Shown: positions 15,126-24,866, counted from the first letter of the stretch. The stretch: 38,267 nucleotides of DNA from Erysipelotrichaceae bacterium (GCA_021770925.1 JAETPY010000019.1:1-38267); one strand, 5' to 3'. The notes: generated by a model not told the origin, from the sequence alone. Numbers and translations: made by a program.

Positions 15126-16103
15126 ATGCAAAAAATGATAAAAATCCTATTATTTCTTACATTAGCTCTTTGTGGGTGTCAAAGTCAGCCTACCCCGCTA
15201 TCTGATAAACAATTTTGTTTAGATACAATTGTTCAAATAACACTATATGATTCGAATTCTACAAATATTTTAAACCATTGTTTTGATATTTGCAATGAAT
15301 TAGAACTGATTTTTTCATCTACTAATCAGAATAGTGAACTATATAAAATTAATCATAATATTAATAAATTGAAAGAGCAAACTATCTCAAATGATTTATA
15401 TCAGGTTATAAAAGAAGGACTAGAGTATTGTGAATTATCGAATGGACAATTTGATATAACAATTGGTTCTGTTTCATTGTTATGGGATTTTAAAACAGAA
15501 AATCCAACTTTGCCTAATCAAAGTATATTAGAAGAAAATTTAAAAAGTGTTTCTTATAAAAATATACAGTTATCTAAAAATAAAATTGTTTATTTAAATG
15601 AAAAGACAATGATAGATTTAGGAGCTATTGCTAAAGGGTATATTGCTGATAAAATTAAAGATTACTTATTAACTGAAAATGTCAATAATGCTTTAATTAA
15701 TTTAGGTGGTAATGTATTATGTGTAGGAAATAAAAATAATGAAAATTATGCAGTTGGATTAACTGATCCACAGAATACAAGTCAATCTATTTTAAGTTTA
15801 AAAATTGATGACTTATCGGTTGTTACCAGTGGTACATATCAAAGATATTTTGAAATAGAACAGCAAAAGTATCATCATATTTTAAATCCTCAGACTGGAT
15901 ATAGCTATGATAATGGTTTATCATCTGTAACGATTATATCTGAATCGTCTTTACAGGGGGATGTTTTAAGTACGGTTTGCTTTTCGTTAGGTGAAGAAAA
16001 AGGTATAGATTTATTAAATTCAATGGATAATGTTTATGGCTGTTTTATAGATAATGATAATAATATAAGTTATTCACAAGGATTTAAAGATTATATAAAA
16101 TAA
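15126..16103 (+). CDS. apbE: FAD:protein FMN transferase lipoprotein (ApbE / FmnB)
   Basis: The 325-residue lipoprotein has a signal peptide with lipobox LCGC (Cys18), so it acts outside the membrane. ApbE enzymes split FAD and attach FMN to Thr/Ser of target proteins. Matching motifs are FCLDTIVQITLYD, NGQFDITIGSVSLLWDF, IDLGAIAKGYIADKI, NALINLGGNV, VVTSGTYQRYFE, HHILNPQTGY and the metal-binding end SLQGDVLSTVCFSLG. Length is standard. It is divergent from eetA-eetB, like the FmnB genes of extracellular electron transfer loci. No target lipoprotein with an FMN-binding domain is present in the window, so its substrate lies elsewhere in the genome. Confidence 0.93.
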   Translation: MQKMIKILLFLTLALCGCQSQPTPLSDKQFCLDTIVQITLYDSNSTNILNHCFDICNELELIFSSTNQNSELYKINHNINKLKEQTISNDLYQVIKEGLEYCELSNGQFDITIGSVSLLWDFKTENPTLPNQSILEENLKSVSYKNIQLSKNKIVYLNEKTMIDLGAIAKGYIADKIKDYLLTENVNNALINLGGNVLCVGNKNNENYAVGLTDPQNTSQSILSLKIDDLSVVTSGTYQRYFEIEQQKYHHILNPQTGYSYDNGLSSVTIISESSLQGDVLSTVCFSLGEEKGIDLLNSMDNVYGCFIDNDNNISYSQGFKDYIK

Positions 16104-16116
16104 TGAATATTTTAGT

Positions 16117-16141
16117 GAGTCATAAAATATGACTCTTTTTG
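16117..16141 (+). terminator. Terminator after apbE
   Basis: GAGTCATA (16117-16124) pairs with TATGACTC (16128-16135), 3-nt loop, followed by TTTTT. Confidence 0.85.
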
Positions 16142-16595
16142 TATTATGATAAATGCTTTAAAGTTATTTGTTATGTGTATTAGATACATATAATATTGAG
16201 ATTTAAATTAGAAATTTTGTTTGTATAAATATTTAAGCCTTAAAACTTTGCTGGTTGAATAGACTTAGTATGGTGGAAGAATAAAGAAAATATTTATTTG
16301 ATTAAATAGGCTTTAATCCAGTGATAATGAGAACTAAGTGATATACCAGGATTTTTAGTAACTTTACTCAACGTTAGTTTTAGATGATTTTTTTGTAATT
16401 GACAGTAACAATTTTAAACCATTCATCAATAATTCTTTTTTATTTATGTATTTTTTAATTATCAATATTGTAATTTGCTTAGTTATATAGGATATCTATA
16501 CTGTCTTTATTGATCAAGATATTTTATAAAAATTTTTATTTAACTAACACTAAATATTTACTAACATCACATTGTCAAATTATAGGATAAGTTGA
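16142..16595. other. Intergenic stretch, nothing recognised
   Basis: About 450 bases of AT-rich sequence with stops in all frames. I see no gene, repeat or clear structured RNA. Confidence 0.5.
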
Positions 16596-16609
16596 TGAAA
16601 GCGCTATCT
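16596..16609 (+). promoter_or_regulatory. Candidate cre (CcpA) site upstream of glgB
   Basis: TGAAAGCGCTATCT matches 13 of 14 positions of TGWAANCGNTNWCA. It lies about 30 bases upstream of the -10 element, covering the -35/-45 region, where CcpA binding would repress glgBP in rich sugar. Confidence 0.55.
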
Positions 16610-16637
16610 TTTTTTGGGTGGAATTATTTCTAGAATA

Positions 16638-16646
16638 TGATATAAT
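16638..16646 (+). promoter_or_regulatory. Extended -10 promoter of the glgBP operon
   Basis: TGATATAAT (TG, one base, TATAAT) lies about 35 bases before the glgB start; the -35 is weak. The ribosome binding site is GGGGGAG at 16669-16675. Confidence 0.6.
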
Positions 16647-16681
16647 GTTGGTGTCTAAAATTAATAAAGGGGGAGTGACAC

Positions 16682-18559
16682 ATGCTCGATGATTTTTTAA
16701 TTCACGTATTTCATAAAGGAAATACTCTTGAGGCGTATAAACTTTTTGGTGCTCATTTTGAAACTAATAACCATAAAAAAGGTGTCCGCTTCACCGTATA
16801 TGCACCTAATGCACGCAGTGTGCAGGTTGTAGGTGAATTTAATGACTGGGATGGAAAAGACCATTACATGGAAAAATATAGTGATGGTGGTATTTGGACT
16901 TTATTTATTCCAGGGATTAAAGAATATACATTATATAAGTATCGAATTGAAACACAAAATTTTGCAACTGTAGATCGTGCTGATCCATACGCATTTTATA
17001 GTGAATTAAGACCTGGAACAGCTTCAAGTGTTTATAATATTGAACGTTTTCGCTGGTCTGATAAAAAATGGATGAATAGTCGTACGAAGAATTTTGACAA
17101 AGCAATGAATATCTATGAAGCAAACATAGGTTCATGGAAGATGAAAAAAGATTTTACAGATGAAGAAGATGGTGAATTTTATACTTATGAAGAAATGATT
17201 GATTTATTAATACCATATTTAGTAGAGAATAATTATACTCATTTAGAATTAATGCCGTTAACTGAGTTCCCGTTTGATGGGTCATGGGGTTATCAGGCAA
17301 CAGGATATTTTAGTATTACAAGTCGATATGGAACACCTAAAGGTCTTATGTCTTTTATAAATGCTTGCCATAAGGCGGGGATTGGTGTTATTATGGATTT
17401 CGTTCCAGCCCATTATGTAAAAGATGGCCATGGATTATATAAGTTTGATGGTGGCTTTGTATATGATTATCCTGATATTGATCGTCGATATACTGAATGG
17501 GATAGTGTTTATTTTGATGTTGGACGTGATGAAGTACGTAGCTTTTTAATGAGCAGCGTTGGTTTTTTAGCTGAATATTTCCATATAGACGGAATTCGTT
17601 TTGACGCAATTAGTAATTTAATTTACTGGAAGGGAAATAAAGAGGCTGGAATAAATGATGGTGCTCATGAGTTTATGAAACGTATGAATAATCATATGAA
17701 AGGATATTATCCAGGAGTAATGTTAATTGCTGAAGATTCTAGTGATTTTCCTGGTGTTACTAAATCACCTGATATAGGTGGTCTTGGTTTTGATTATAAA
17801 TGGGATTTAGGCTGGATGAATGATACACTAAAATATATGAAACTAAATCCTGTTTATCGTAAATACGATCATAACTTATTGACTTTTTCAATGGCATATT
17901 TCTATGGTGAAAACTTTATTTTACCGTTCTCTCATGATGAAGTAGTTCATAGTAAGGGAACTATAATCGATAAGATTTGGGGAAATAATGAACAGAAGTT
18001 TGCACAGTTAAAAACGCTTTATACTTATATGATGATTCATCCTGGTAAAAAATTGAATTTTATGGGAAATGAATTAGGTGAGTATAAAGAATGGGATGAA
18101 AAAGTATCTTTGGGATGGAATATTTTAACATATCCTATTCATGATTCATTCCATGAATTTATGATTAAGTTAAATGAAATATATAAAGAACATCTTTGTA
18201 TGTATCAGCAGGATTATGGAATGAATGGATTTGAATGGCTTGTAGTCGATGATTCTAATCAGAGTGTTTTTGCAATTGAACGTAAAGATACTGATGGTAA
18301 TTCATTGATTGCTGTAATGAATTTTACAGAAAATAAACACGAAGGATATATGATTCCAGTTAATAAGCCAGGAAATTATAAAGAAATTTTGAATAGTGAT
18401 AGAGATATTTATACGGGTGGTAATTTTATAAATAAACGAGCTATTAGAGCTAAAAAAGGACGGGTTTTAAACAAAGAATATTACATACCAGTAAATATTG
18501 CGCCTTTTGGCAGCATGATCTTTGAATATAAACCAATTAAGAGTAAAACTGATAAATAA
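16682..18559 (+). CDS. glgB: 1,4-alpha-glucan branching enzyme
   Basis: The 625-residue GH13 enzyme transfers alpha-1,4 chain ends to alpha-1,6 positions in glycogen. An N-terminal CBM48 domain (VRFTVYAPNARSVQVVGEFN, DPYAF) precedes the barrel. Catalytic regions are present: IMDFVPAHYV, GIRFDA (nucleophile Asp308), LIAEDSSDFP (acid/base Glu351), LPFSHDEVVH (transition-state Asp) and FMGNELGE. Length is normal for the short bacterial GlgB form. It is 11 bases upstream of glgP, so the two form an operon. The biosynthetic glgC, glgD and glgA genes are not in the window. Upstream lies a candidate cre site, suggesting control by carbon source. Confidence 0.95.
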   Translation: MLDDFLIHVFHKGNTLEAYKLFGAHFETNNHKKGVRFTVYAPNARSVQVVGEFNDWDGKDHYMEKYSDGGIWTLFIPGIKEYTLYKYRIETQNFATVDRADPYAFYSELRPGTASSVYNIERFRWSDKKWMNSRTKNFDKAMNIYEANIGSWKMKKDFTDEEDGEFYTYEEMIDLLIPYLVENNYTHLELMPLTEFPFDGSWGYQATGYFSITSRYGTPKGLMSFINACHKAGIGVIMDFVPAHYVKDGHGLYKFDGGFVYDYPDIDRRYTEWDSVYFDVGRDEVRSFLMSSVGFLAEYFHIDGIRFDAISNLIYWKGNKEAGINDGAHEFMKRMNNHMKGYYPGVMLIAEDSSDFPGVTKSPDIGGLGFDYKWDLGWMNDTLKYMKLNPVYRKYDHNLLTFSMAYFYGENFILPFSHDEVVHSKGTIIDKIWGNNEQKFAQLKTLYTYMMIHPGKKLNFMGNELGEYKEWDEKVSLGWNILTYPIHDSFHEFMIKLNEIYKEHLCMYQQDYGMNGFEWLVVDDSNQSVFAIERKDTDGNSLIAVMNFTENKHEGYMIPVNKPGNYKEILNSDRDIYTGGNFINKRAIRAKKGRVLNKEYYIPVNIAPFGSMIFEYKPIKSKTDK

Positions 18560-18570
18560 GGGGAAGTAAA

Positions 18571-20967
18571 ATGTTTAAGACAAAAGAAGAGTTTAAGTAT
18601 GAGTTTTCGAAAAGAATTATTGAAACATATGGAAGAACAGTAGAAGAATCACATCTTACTGAAAAATTTTTAGTATTAGAGTTGATGGTAAGAGACTATG
18701 CTTCAGTAAATTGGGCAACAAGCAAAGCTTTAATTCGTAATAATTATCAAAAACAAATGCATTATTTTTCAATGGAATTCTTAATGGGTCGTTTATTAGT
18801 TAATAATATGATGAACCTTGGGATTTATGATATTGCAAAAGATGGATTGGCAGAATTTGGAATTAATATTCATGATTTAGAAGAACTAGAATCAGATGCT
18901 GGACTTGGAAACGGTGGTTTAGGAAGATTAGCTGCTTGTTTTATGGATTCATTAGCATCACTTGCTTATCCTGGACATGGACATACAATTCGTTATCAAT
19001 TTGGATTATTTAAACAAAAAATTGAAAACGGCTATCAAATTGAATTACCTGATCAATGGATGCAAACAGGATTCAACTGGGAAGTAAGAAAACCAAAACA
19101 TCGGGTTCCAGTTAAATTTTTTGGAAAAATCGTTTATAATGAAGCAACAGGAAAATATGAACATGTAGATGCTGAAGAAGTTTATGCTGTTCCTTATGAT
19201 GTACCAATTGTTGGTAATGGAACAACAACTACTAATACATTAAGATTATGGGATGCAGAAGCTAGTGATAATATTCCTGCAAATCAAAACTTTAGACAGT
19301 ATATCCAAAATGTACGTGATATTTGCCAAATGCTTTATCCAGATGATTCAACACCAGCTGGTAAAATGCTACGTCTAAAGCAAGAATATTTCTTTACTTG
19401 TGCAGGATTAAACTCAATTGTCAAAGCTCATTTAAGGGTTTATCCAAATATGAATAATTTCCATGAAAAGAATGTTATTCAATTAAATGACACTCATCCA
19501 GTACTTGCAATTCCAGAATTGATGAGAATTTTAATTGATGAAAAAGGTTATGAATGGGATGAGGCTTGGGATATTACAACCCAGACATTTGCTTATACAA
19601 ATCATACTATTTTAGCTGAAGCTTTGGAAACTTGGCCAATTGATTTAATGCAGTCATTACTGCCACGCATTTACCAGATCATCGAAGAAATTCATCGTCG
19701 TTTTATTGGTTATGTAAAAATGGTAAGTAATCGAGATGAAGAACTATTAAATCGTGTTATGATTTTAAGAGACGGTACAGTGTATATGGCGCGTCTTGCA
19801 ATTGTGGGAAGCTTTAGTGTTAATGGAGTAGCTCAATTACATTCTGATATTTTAGTTCAACATGAGTTAAAGGATTTTGCAACTTTATATCCAAATAAGT
19901 TTAATAATAAAACTAATGGAGTAACACATCGTCGCTGGCTTGCATACTGTAATCCAGAACTTGCTTCACTAATTAATGAATATATTGGTGATGATTGGAT
20001 CAAAGATCCAGATAAATTAGAAAATTTAATGGATCATGTTGATGATACAGCTTTACAAGAACGTTTCTTAGAGGTAAAACGTGAAAGAAAGCAAATTTTA
20101 GCTGATTATATTTTAGAACATAATGGGATTAAAGTTGATGTTGATAGTATTTTTGATATTCAAGTAAAACGTCTTCATGCATATAAACGCCAATTATTAA
20201 ATGTATTACATATTATTGATTTATATTTTAGAATGAAAGAAAATCCAGATTATCGAATTGAGCCAAGGACATTTATTTTTGGGGCTAAGGCAGCAAGTGG
20301 ATATTATTTTGCAAAAAAGGTAATTAAATTAATTAATAGTGTTGGAGATATTGTAAATAAAGATCCAGAAACAAATAAATATTTAAAAGTAGTTTTCTTA
20401 GAAAACTACGGAGTAACTTTAGCTGAAAAAATTATGCCGGCTGCTGATGTTTCAGAACAAATTTCTACTGCTGGTAAAGAAGCAAGTGGAACTGGTAATA
20501 TGAAATTTATGATGAATGGTGCAATTACTCTAGGAACTTTAGATGGAGCTAATGTTGAAATTTCTCAGCGTGTAGGTGATGAAAACTGTATTATCTTTGG
20601 TATGAAAGATCATGAAGTTAAAGATTTACAATACAGTGGAACTTATAATGCTTGGGATATTTATAATAATAATCCTCATTTAAAACGAGTTATTGATAGT
20701 TTAATGGATGGAACATTTATTGCCAATAGAGAAGAGTTTAGAGTAATTTTTGAAGAATTAATGAATAAAAATGATGAATATTTTGTTTTAGCTGATTATG
20801 ATGCATATTGTAAAGCTCAGGCAAAAGTAAGAGATCTATATCAAGATCGCTTACATTGGGCAAAGGTCTGCTTAATTAATATTGCTAAAAGTGGTTTCTT
20901 CTCTTCAGATCGTACTATTCAAGAATATGTTGATGATATCTGGCATTTAGATAAAGTGAAGTTTTAA
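18571..20967 (+). CDS. glgP: Glycogen/maltodextrin phosphorylase
   Basis: The 798-residue GT35 enzyme releases glucose-1-phosphate from glycogen ends using PLP. Signature regions are HYFSMEFLMGRLL and DAGLGNGGLGRLAACF near the N-terminus, NDTHPVLAIPELMR, VKRLHAYKRQLLN and the PLP-lysine motif EASGTGNMKF (Lys645). Length and domain order are standard. Its product feeds the phosphoglucomutase at 10355. The start, ATG 18571, follows AAGGGGAAG. It is co-transcribed with glgB and closed by a terminator; a CRISPR array follows, then pulA. Confidence 0.95.
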   Translation: MFKTKEEFKYEFSKRIIETYGRTVEESHLTEKFLVLELMVRDYASVNWATSKALIRNNYQKQMHYFSMEFLMGRLLVNNMMNLGIYDIAKDGLAEFGINIHDLEELESDAGLGNGGLGRLAACFMDSLASLAYPGHGHTIRYQFGLFKQKIENGYQIELPDQWMQTGFNWEVRKPKHRVPVKFFGKIVYNEATGKYEHVDAEEVYAVPYDVPIVGNGTTTTNTLRLWDAEASDNIPANQNFRQYIQNVRDICQMLYPDDSTPAGKMLRLKQEYFFTCAGLNSIVKAHLRVYPNMNNFHEKNVIQLNDTHPVLAIPELMRILIDEKGYEWDEAWDITTQTFAYTNHTILAEALETWPIDLMQSLLPRIYQIIEEIHRRFIGYVKMVSNRDEELLNRVMILRDGTVYMARLAIVGSFSVNGVAQLHSDILVQHELKDFATLYPNKFNNKTNGVTHRRWLAYCNPELASLINEYIGDDWIKDPDKLENLMDHVDDTALQERFLEVKRERKQILADYILEHNGIKVDVDSIFDIQVKRLHAYKRQLLNVLHIIDLYFRMKENPDYRIEPRTFIFGAKAASGYYFAKKVIKLINSVGDIVNKDPETNKYLKVVFLENYGVTLAEKIMPAADVSEQISTAGKEASGTGNMKFMMNGAITLGTLDGANVEISQRVGDENCIIFGMKDHEVKDLQYSGTYNAWDIYNNNPHLKRVIDSLMDGTFIANREEFRVIFEELMNKNDEYFVLADYDAYCKAQAKVRDLYQDRLHWAKVCLINIAKSGFFSSDRTIQEYVDDIWHLDKVKF

Positions 20968-20981
20968 AAATATAAAAATTT

Positions 20982-21012
20982 AAAAGAGCTGATTTATAAA
21001 ATCAGTTCTTTT
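20982..21012 (+). terminator. Terminator after glgP
   Basis: AAAAGAGCTGATTT and AAATCAGTTCTTTT form a 14-bp stem (one G-T pair) with a short loop; TTTT is in the right arm. Confidence 0.8.
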
Positions 21013-21207
21013 ATCATTATCATCAATATAAGTTTACCAGGCGTAATTTCTTTGCAAATTCCCAAAACTGTTGGGAGAGTAAGAGTTTAAGAGATTTTTA
21101 TATGAAATTATTAAAAATAGAATATAGCTGGTAAAAAAATAGAAAAGTGTTGATATATAAAGGTTTTGAGGTATAATAGAACATGTAAAGTGGTTTATTT
21201 ACTAGGG
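21013..21207 (+). promoter_or_regulatory. CRISPR leader with promoter
   Basis: This AT-rich 195-bp segment precedes the first repeat. It holds TTGATA (21150-21155), a 16-bp spacer and TATAAT (21172-21177), giving a start near 21184, just ahead of the first repeat at 21208. The distal end of the array has the degenerate repeat, so this side is the leader side and transcription runs on the plus strand. Confidence 0.7.
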
Positions 21208-22486
21208 GTTTAATAACAACATAAGATGTATTGAAACCCCCGACAAGGTATGCTTTCTTATTGGCGTTACGAAGTTTAATAACAACATAAGATGTATTGA
21301 AACTGAAAAGACTTCGTTATTATTATAAAGAAGAATATAGTTTAATAACAACATAAGATGTATTGAAACAAGTGTAAAAGGTGTTAAAATGTTCACAAGC
21401 AAAATGTTTAATAACAACATAAGATGTATTGAAACAAATTTCTTATATTGCCTTTTTCATCAACAATTAAGTTTAATAACAACATAAGATGTATTGAAAC
21501 GGATGCTAATGGAAAGCCTTTAGATCCTCGACAGGTTTAATAACAACATAAGATGTATTGAAACTATACTTTGTTTATATCTTCCTTTACTGCTATTGCG
21601 TTTAATAACAACATAAGATGTATTGAAACAGTGGTTTTACATCAAATGTGTTGTAAACAAAATCGTTTAATAACAACATAAGATGTATTGAAACAAGATT
21701 GTGCATATCGCTTTCAGATAGTTTCTATCTGTTTAATAACAACATAAGATGTATTGAAACGCTTTTAGTTCCTCTACAGTTTCGTTTAGCTTTTTACGTT
21801 TAATAACAACATAAGATGTATTGAAACTAAGGTAATTTCTTTTTAATAAAATATCTCCGTTTGTTTAATAACAACATAAGATGTATTGAAACAATATAAG
21901 TTGTGTCTGTTTTATTGAAGTGACACAGTTTAATAACAACATAAGATGTATTGAAACTTCGTAGTAAAGTCTTCTGTAGACAGTTGTTTTCCATGTTTAA
22001 TAACAACATAAGATGTATTGAAACGCTCTATCCGTACGGGCAAATAAAGTAAATCTTGTTGGTTTAATAACAACATAAGATGTATTGAAACCGCATACGA
22101 TTTTTCTATTAAAAATAACATGGCTAAGTTTAATAACAACATAAGATGTATTGAAACCGCATACGATTTTTCTATTAAAAATAACATGGCTAAGTTTAAT
22201 AACAACATAAGATGTATTGAAACTACTTTCCAATAGTATATCTTTAAAATTTGGTTTAGGTTTAATAACAACATAAGATGTATTGAAACTATTTAGTATT
22301 AACAATATAATATTTTGTAAACAATGTTTAATAACAACATAAGATGTATTGAAACCCATAGCAACTTTATTGTTACACATAGGATTATTCGTTTAATAAC
22401 AACATAAGATGTATTGAAACTCATATTATTATCACTATAGAGATTATTGTGATGCTGTTTAATAACAACATAAGATATATAAGAAT
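21208..22486 (+). CRISPR. CRISPR array: 20 repeats of 30 bp, 19 spacers
   Basis: The 30-bp repeat begins GTTTAATAAC and ends GTATTGAAAC. Nineteen copies are identical, starting at 21208, 21274, 21340, 21406, 21471, 21535, 21600, 21665, 21731, 21798, 21863, 21928, 21995, 22062, 22128, 22194, 22260, 22326 and 22391. The twentieth (22457-22486) matches for 20 bases and then degenerates. Spacers are 34-37 bp, mostly 35 or 36. Spacers 14 (22092-22127) and 15 (22158-22193) are identical. The ATTGAAAC 3' end is typical of type I-B and type III repeats, but no cas gene is present, so the type is inferred from the repeat only. Hydrophobic repetitive peptides read on the minus strand here are repeat artefacts. 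Confidence 0.98.
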
Positions 22487-22728
22487 TTAATTAGTTTTAT
22501 AAAAAATATAATATGCTTGTGAAGCCTTGTTTAGGGGCGTTTTATTTTTTATTATTGATAAATATTTTTTGAACTCAAAAGATGTAAATAGATTCTTTAT
22601 TTTAATTTTTGTTTTTAATAAAGAAAAAACTTAGACTTTTTGGTTATTTAGTTTAAGATATAAATAATAAGTATAATTTAACTTGAAAAATTGTATAATA
22701 AAAGGAAAGATAAGTAACGTTTATTGCA

Positions 22729-22757
22729 TTGCCTTAGTTAAAAATATAAGATATAAT
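22729..22757 (+). promoter_or_regulatory. Promoter of the pulA operon
   Basis: TTGCCT (22729-22734), 17 bases, TATAAT (22752-22757), 24 bases before ATG 22782. This suggests a short leader with a GGGGTG ribosome binding site. Confidence 0.55.
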
Positions 22758-22781
22758 GAGGTAGAAAAATGGGGTGAAATT

Positions 22782-24866
22782 ATGGAAAAAAGTGCCGTTA
22801 GAATGATTGCACAAGTAGTAGCTTTGAAAAAAATAGAAGTATTACTCTTGAAAAAATATTATGAAGGTAATAGCCCAAGATTTTATTTACGTGATTTAAA
22901 TAGCGGTGATTTAAAAGAAATAAAAATTTCAGGTAAGTATATAGAAGAACAATTTGTACATTACTATTTCGATGATATTGAAATAGATTTTTGTCATGTT
23001 TATCAAATTGTTGATGCTTATGGATTAACAGAGATACTGCAATATACTAAGCTTGTTTGTGACCATGAATTTTTAAAGCAAAATTATTATGATGGTGATG
23101 ATTTAGGGTGTCACTATCGCCCTGGATATACAACATTTAAAGTATGGGCTCCAACTGCTTTGCAGATGAAGGTTTCAATTACTAAGAATAATAATACTTA
23201 TACATATGAAATGCAAAGAGTAGATAATGGTGTGTTTTATGCGAAAGTATCTGGTGATTTTGATAATTGTCAGTATGTATATTTAGTTAGACATCATGAG
23301 GGTTTCTATCCTGCATTAGATCCATATGCATATAGTTCATCTTCAAATAGTTTAAGCAGTATAATAATAGATTTAGATAAAGTTAAAATAGATTTAAATC
23401 GTGACAAGCTTCCAACATTAGTAAATAAAACGGATGCTATTATATACGAGGTTAGTGTTCGTGATTATACAATGTATGAAAATAGTCTAAGTGCCTATAA
23501 GGGAAAATTTAAAGGAATATGTGAAGAAGGGTTAAAGACCAAGCATGGTAATAGTGCGGGATTAGATTACCTAGTTGAACTAGGGATTACCCATTTGCAA
23601 TTAATGCCAATATTTGATTTTGCAACAGTTGATGAAAGTAATCCTGAATTATTATATAATTGGGGCTATGATCCAGCCCAATATAATGTTCCTGAAGGAA
23701 GTTACTGTAGTGATCCAAATGATGGTTATAGCCGTGTTGTTGAATGTAAGGAAATGATTTCTAAATTACATTCTAAAGGTATAAGAGTTGTTATGGATGT
23801 TGTTTATAATCATATGTATGATGTAAATGCAAGTGCATTCGAAAGATTAGTACCTGGATATTATTTTAGAAAAAATCATGATGGGACGCTATCTAATGGT
23901 TCGTGGTGTGGTGATGATTTAAATAGTCAGGAACATATGGTAAGAAAGTATATTCTTGACATGTCTAAACGCTGGCAGCAGTTTTACGGTGTTGATGGTT
24001 TTCGTTTTGACCTGATGGGAATAATTGATATTACTACAATTAATCAAGTTTATGAAATGTGTTCAAGCCATGATAAATCATTCCTTATCTATGGAGAAGG
24101 CTGGAATATGCCAACAAATTTACCAGATGAAAAAAAAGCTATGCAGGACAATCATGCTAAGATGTTAAATATTAGTTTTTTTAATGATGAATTTCGTGAG
24201 GTCATAAAAGGTGGCAGCGGTGATTTTGTTTTGGTGAATAAAGGGTTTATTACAGGAAATCTTTATGAAACAGAACATGCTAAAAATATAATCTCTGGAT
24301 TAAATCGTTACTCAAAACCAGATCAGTCAGTTAATTATGTTGAATGCCATGATAATGCGACTGTTTTTGATAAATTATATATATCAAATGTTGAAGAAGG
24401 ATTATCGGGAATTTTAAATCGTCAGAAAAATTTGACGATCATGACATTATTAGCTCAGGGAATTCCATTTATTCATGCAGGACAGGAATTTTATCGCACT
24501 AAAGGCGGAATATATAATTCGTATAATACTTCAGATAATATAAATTGTATAAATTGGGATTTTAGAGATATCTATAAAGATGATATTGATGATATTAAAA
24601 AAATAATTCAGTTACGTAAAAACAATAAATGTTTTCGATATGCAACAAGAGAAGAAATTGAAAAAAATGTTTTAGTTGAAAATATAGATTATAAGATGGT
24701 AAAATATACACTCAAACAAGATAGTGGAGAATATAAAGAATTTATAATTTATATTAACCCATCTAGTTTTACTTTTGATTATCAGGAAAAAGAATATAGT
24801 TGTATCTATGGCAATATAAATGATAGTCAAATTGGACCTAAAACTATTGTTGTTCTAGCAAAGTAA
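22782..24866 (+). CDS. pulA: Type I pullulanase (glycogen debranching enzyme)
   Basis: The 694-residue GH13 enzyme hydrolyses alpha-1,6 branches of glycogen or pullulan. It has an N-terminal beta domain, a CBM48-like domain (TTFKVWAPTALQMKV) and the catalytic barrel. The type I pullulanase signature YNWGYDP is at residues 292-298. Catalytic parts are VMDVVYNHMY, GFRFDLMG (Asp410), IYGEGWNM (Glu439) and YVECHDNATV. No signal peptide is seen, so it acts inside the cell, complementing GlgP by removing branches. ATG 22782 follows GGGGTGAAATT and a good promoter; an upstream in-frame extension to 22683 lacks both. The gap to pth is 11 bases, so pulA-pth-mfd probably share a transcript. Confidence 0.93.
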   Translation: MEKSAVRMIAQVVALKKIEVLLLKKYYEGNSPRFYLRDLNSGDLKEIKISGKYIEEQFVHYYFDDIEIDFCHVYQIVDAYGLTEILQYTKLVCDHEFLKQNYYDGDDLGCHYRPGYTTFKVWAPTALQMKVSITKNNNTYTYEMQRVDNGVFYAKVSGDFDNCQYVYLVRHHEGFYPALDPYAYSSSSNSLSSIIIDLDKVKIDLNRDKLPTLVNKTDAIIYEVSVRDYTMYENSLSAYKGKFKGICEEGLKTKHGNSAGLDYLVELGITHLQLMPIFDFATVDESNPELLYNWGYDPAQYNVPEGSYCSDPNDGYSRVVECKEMISKLHSKGIRVVMDVVYNHMYDVNASAFERLVPGYYFRKNHDGTLSNGSWCGDDLNSQEHMVRKYILDMSKRWQQFYGVDGFRFDLMGIIDITTINQVYEMCSSHDKSFLIYGEGWNMPTNLPDEKKAMQDNHAKMLNISFFNDEFREVIKGGSGDFVLVNKGFITGNLYETEHAKNIISGLNRYSKPDQSVNYVECHDNATVFDKLYISNVEEGLSGILNRQKNLTIMTLLAQGIPFIHAGQEFYRTKGGIYNSYNTSDNINCINWDFRDIYKDDIDDIKKIIQLRKNNKCFRYATREEIEKNVLVENIDYKMVKYTLKQDSGEYKEFIIYINPSSFTFDYQEKEYSCIYGNINDSQIGPKTIVVLAK

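Noticed and set aside
16917-17135. Minus-strand frames within glgB (also 17391-17609)
   Set aside because: They are antisense shadows of strong coding sequence with no independent support.
21202-22380. Leu/Ile-rich repetitive minus-strand reading frames (several with MLLLN or SYVVIK repeats)
   Set aside because: They are translations of the CRISPR repeats; the apparent peptide repeats have the repeat-spacer period.
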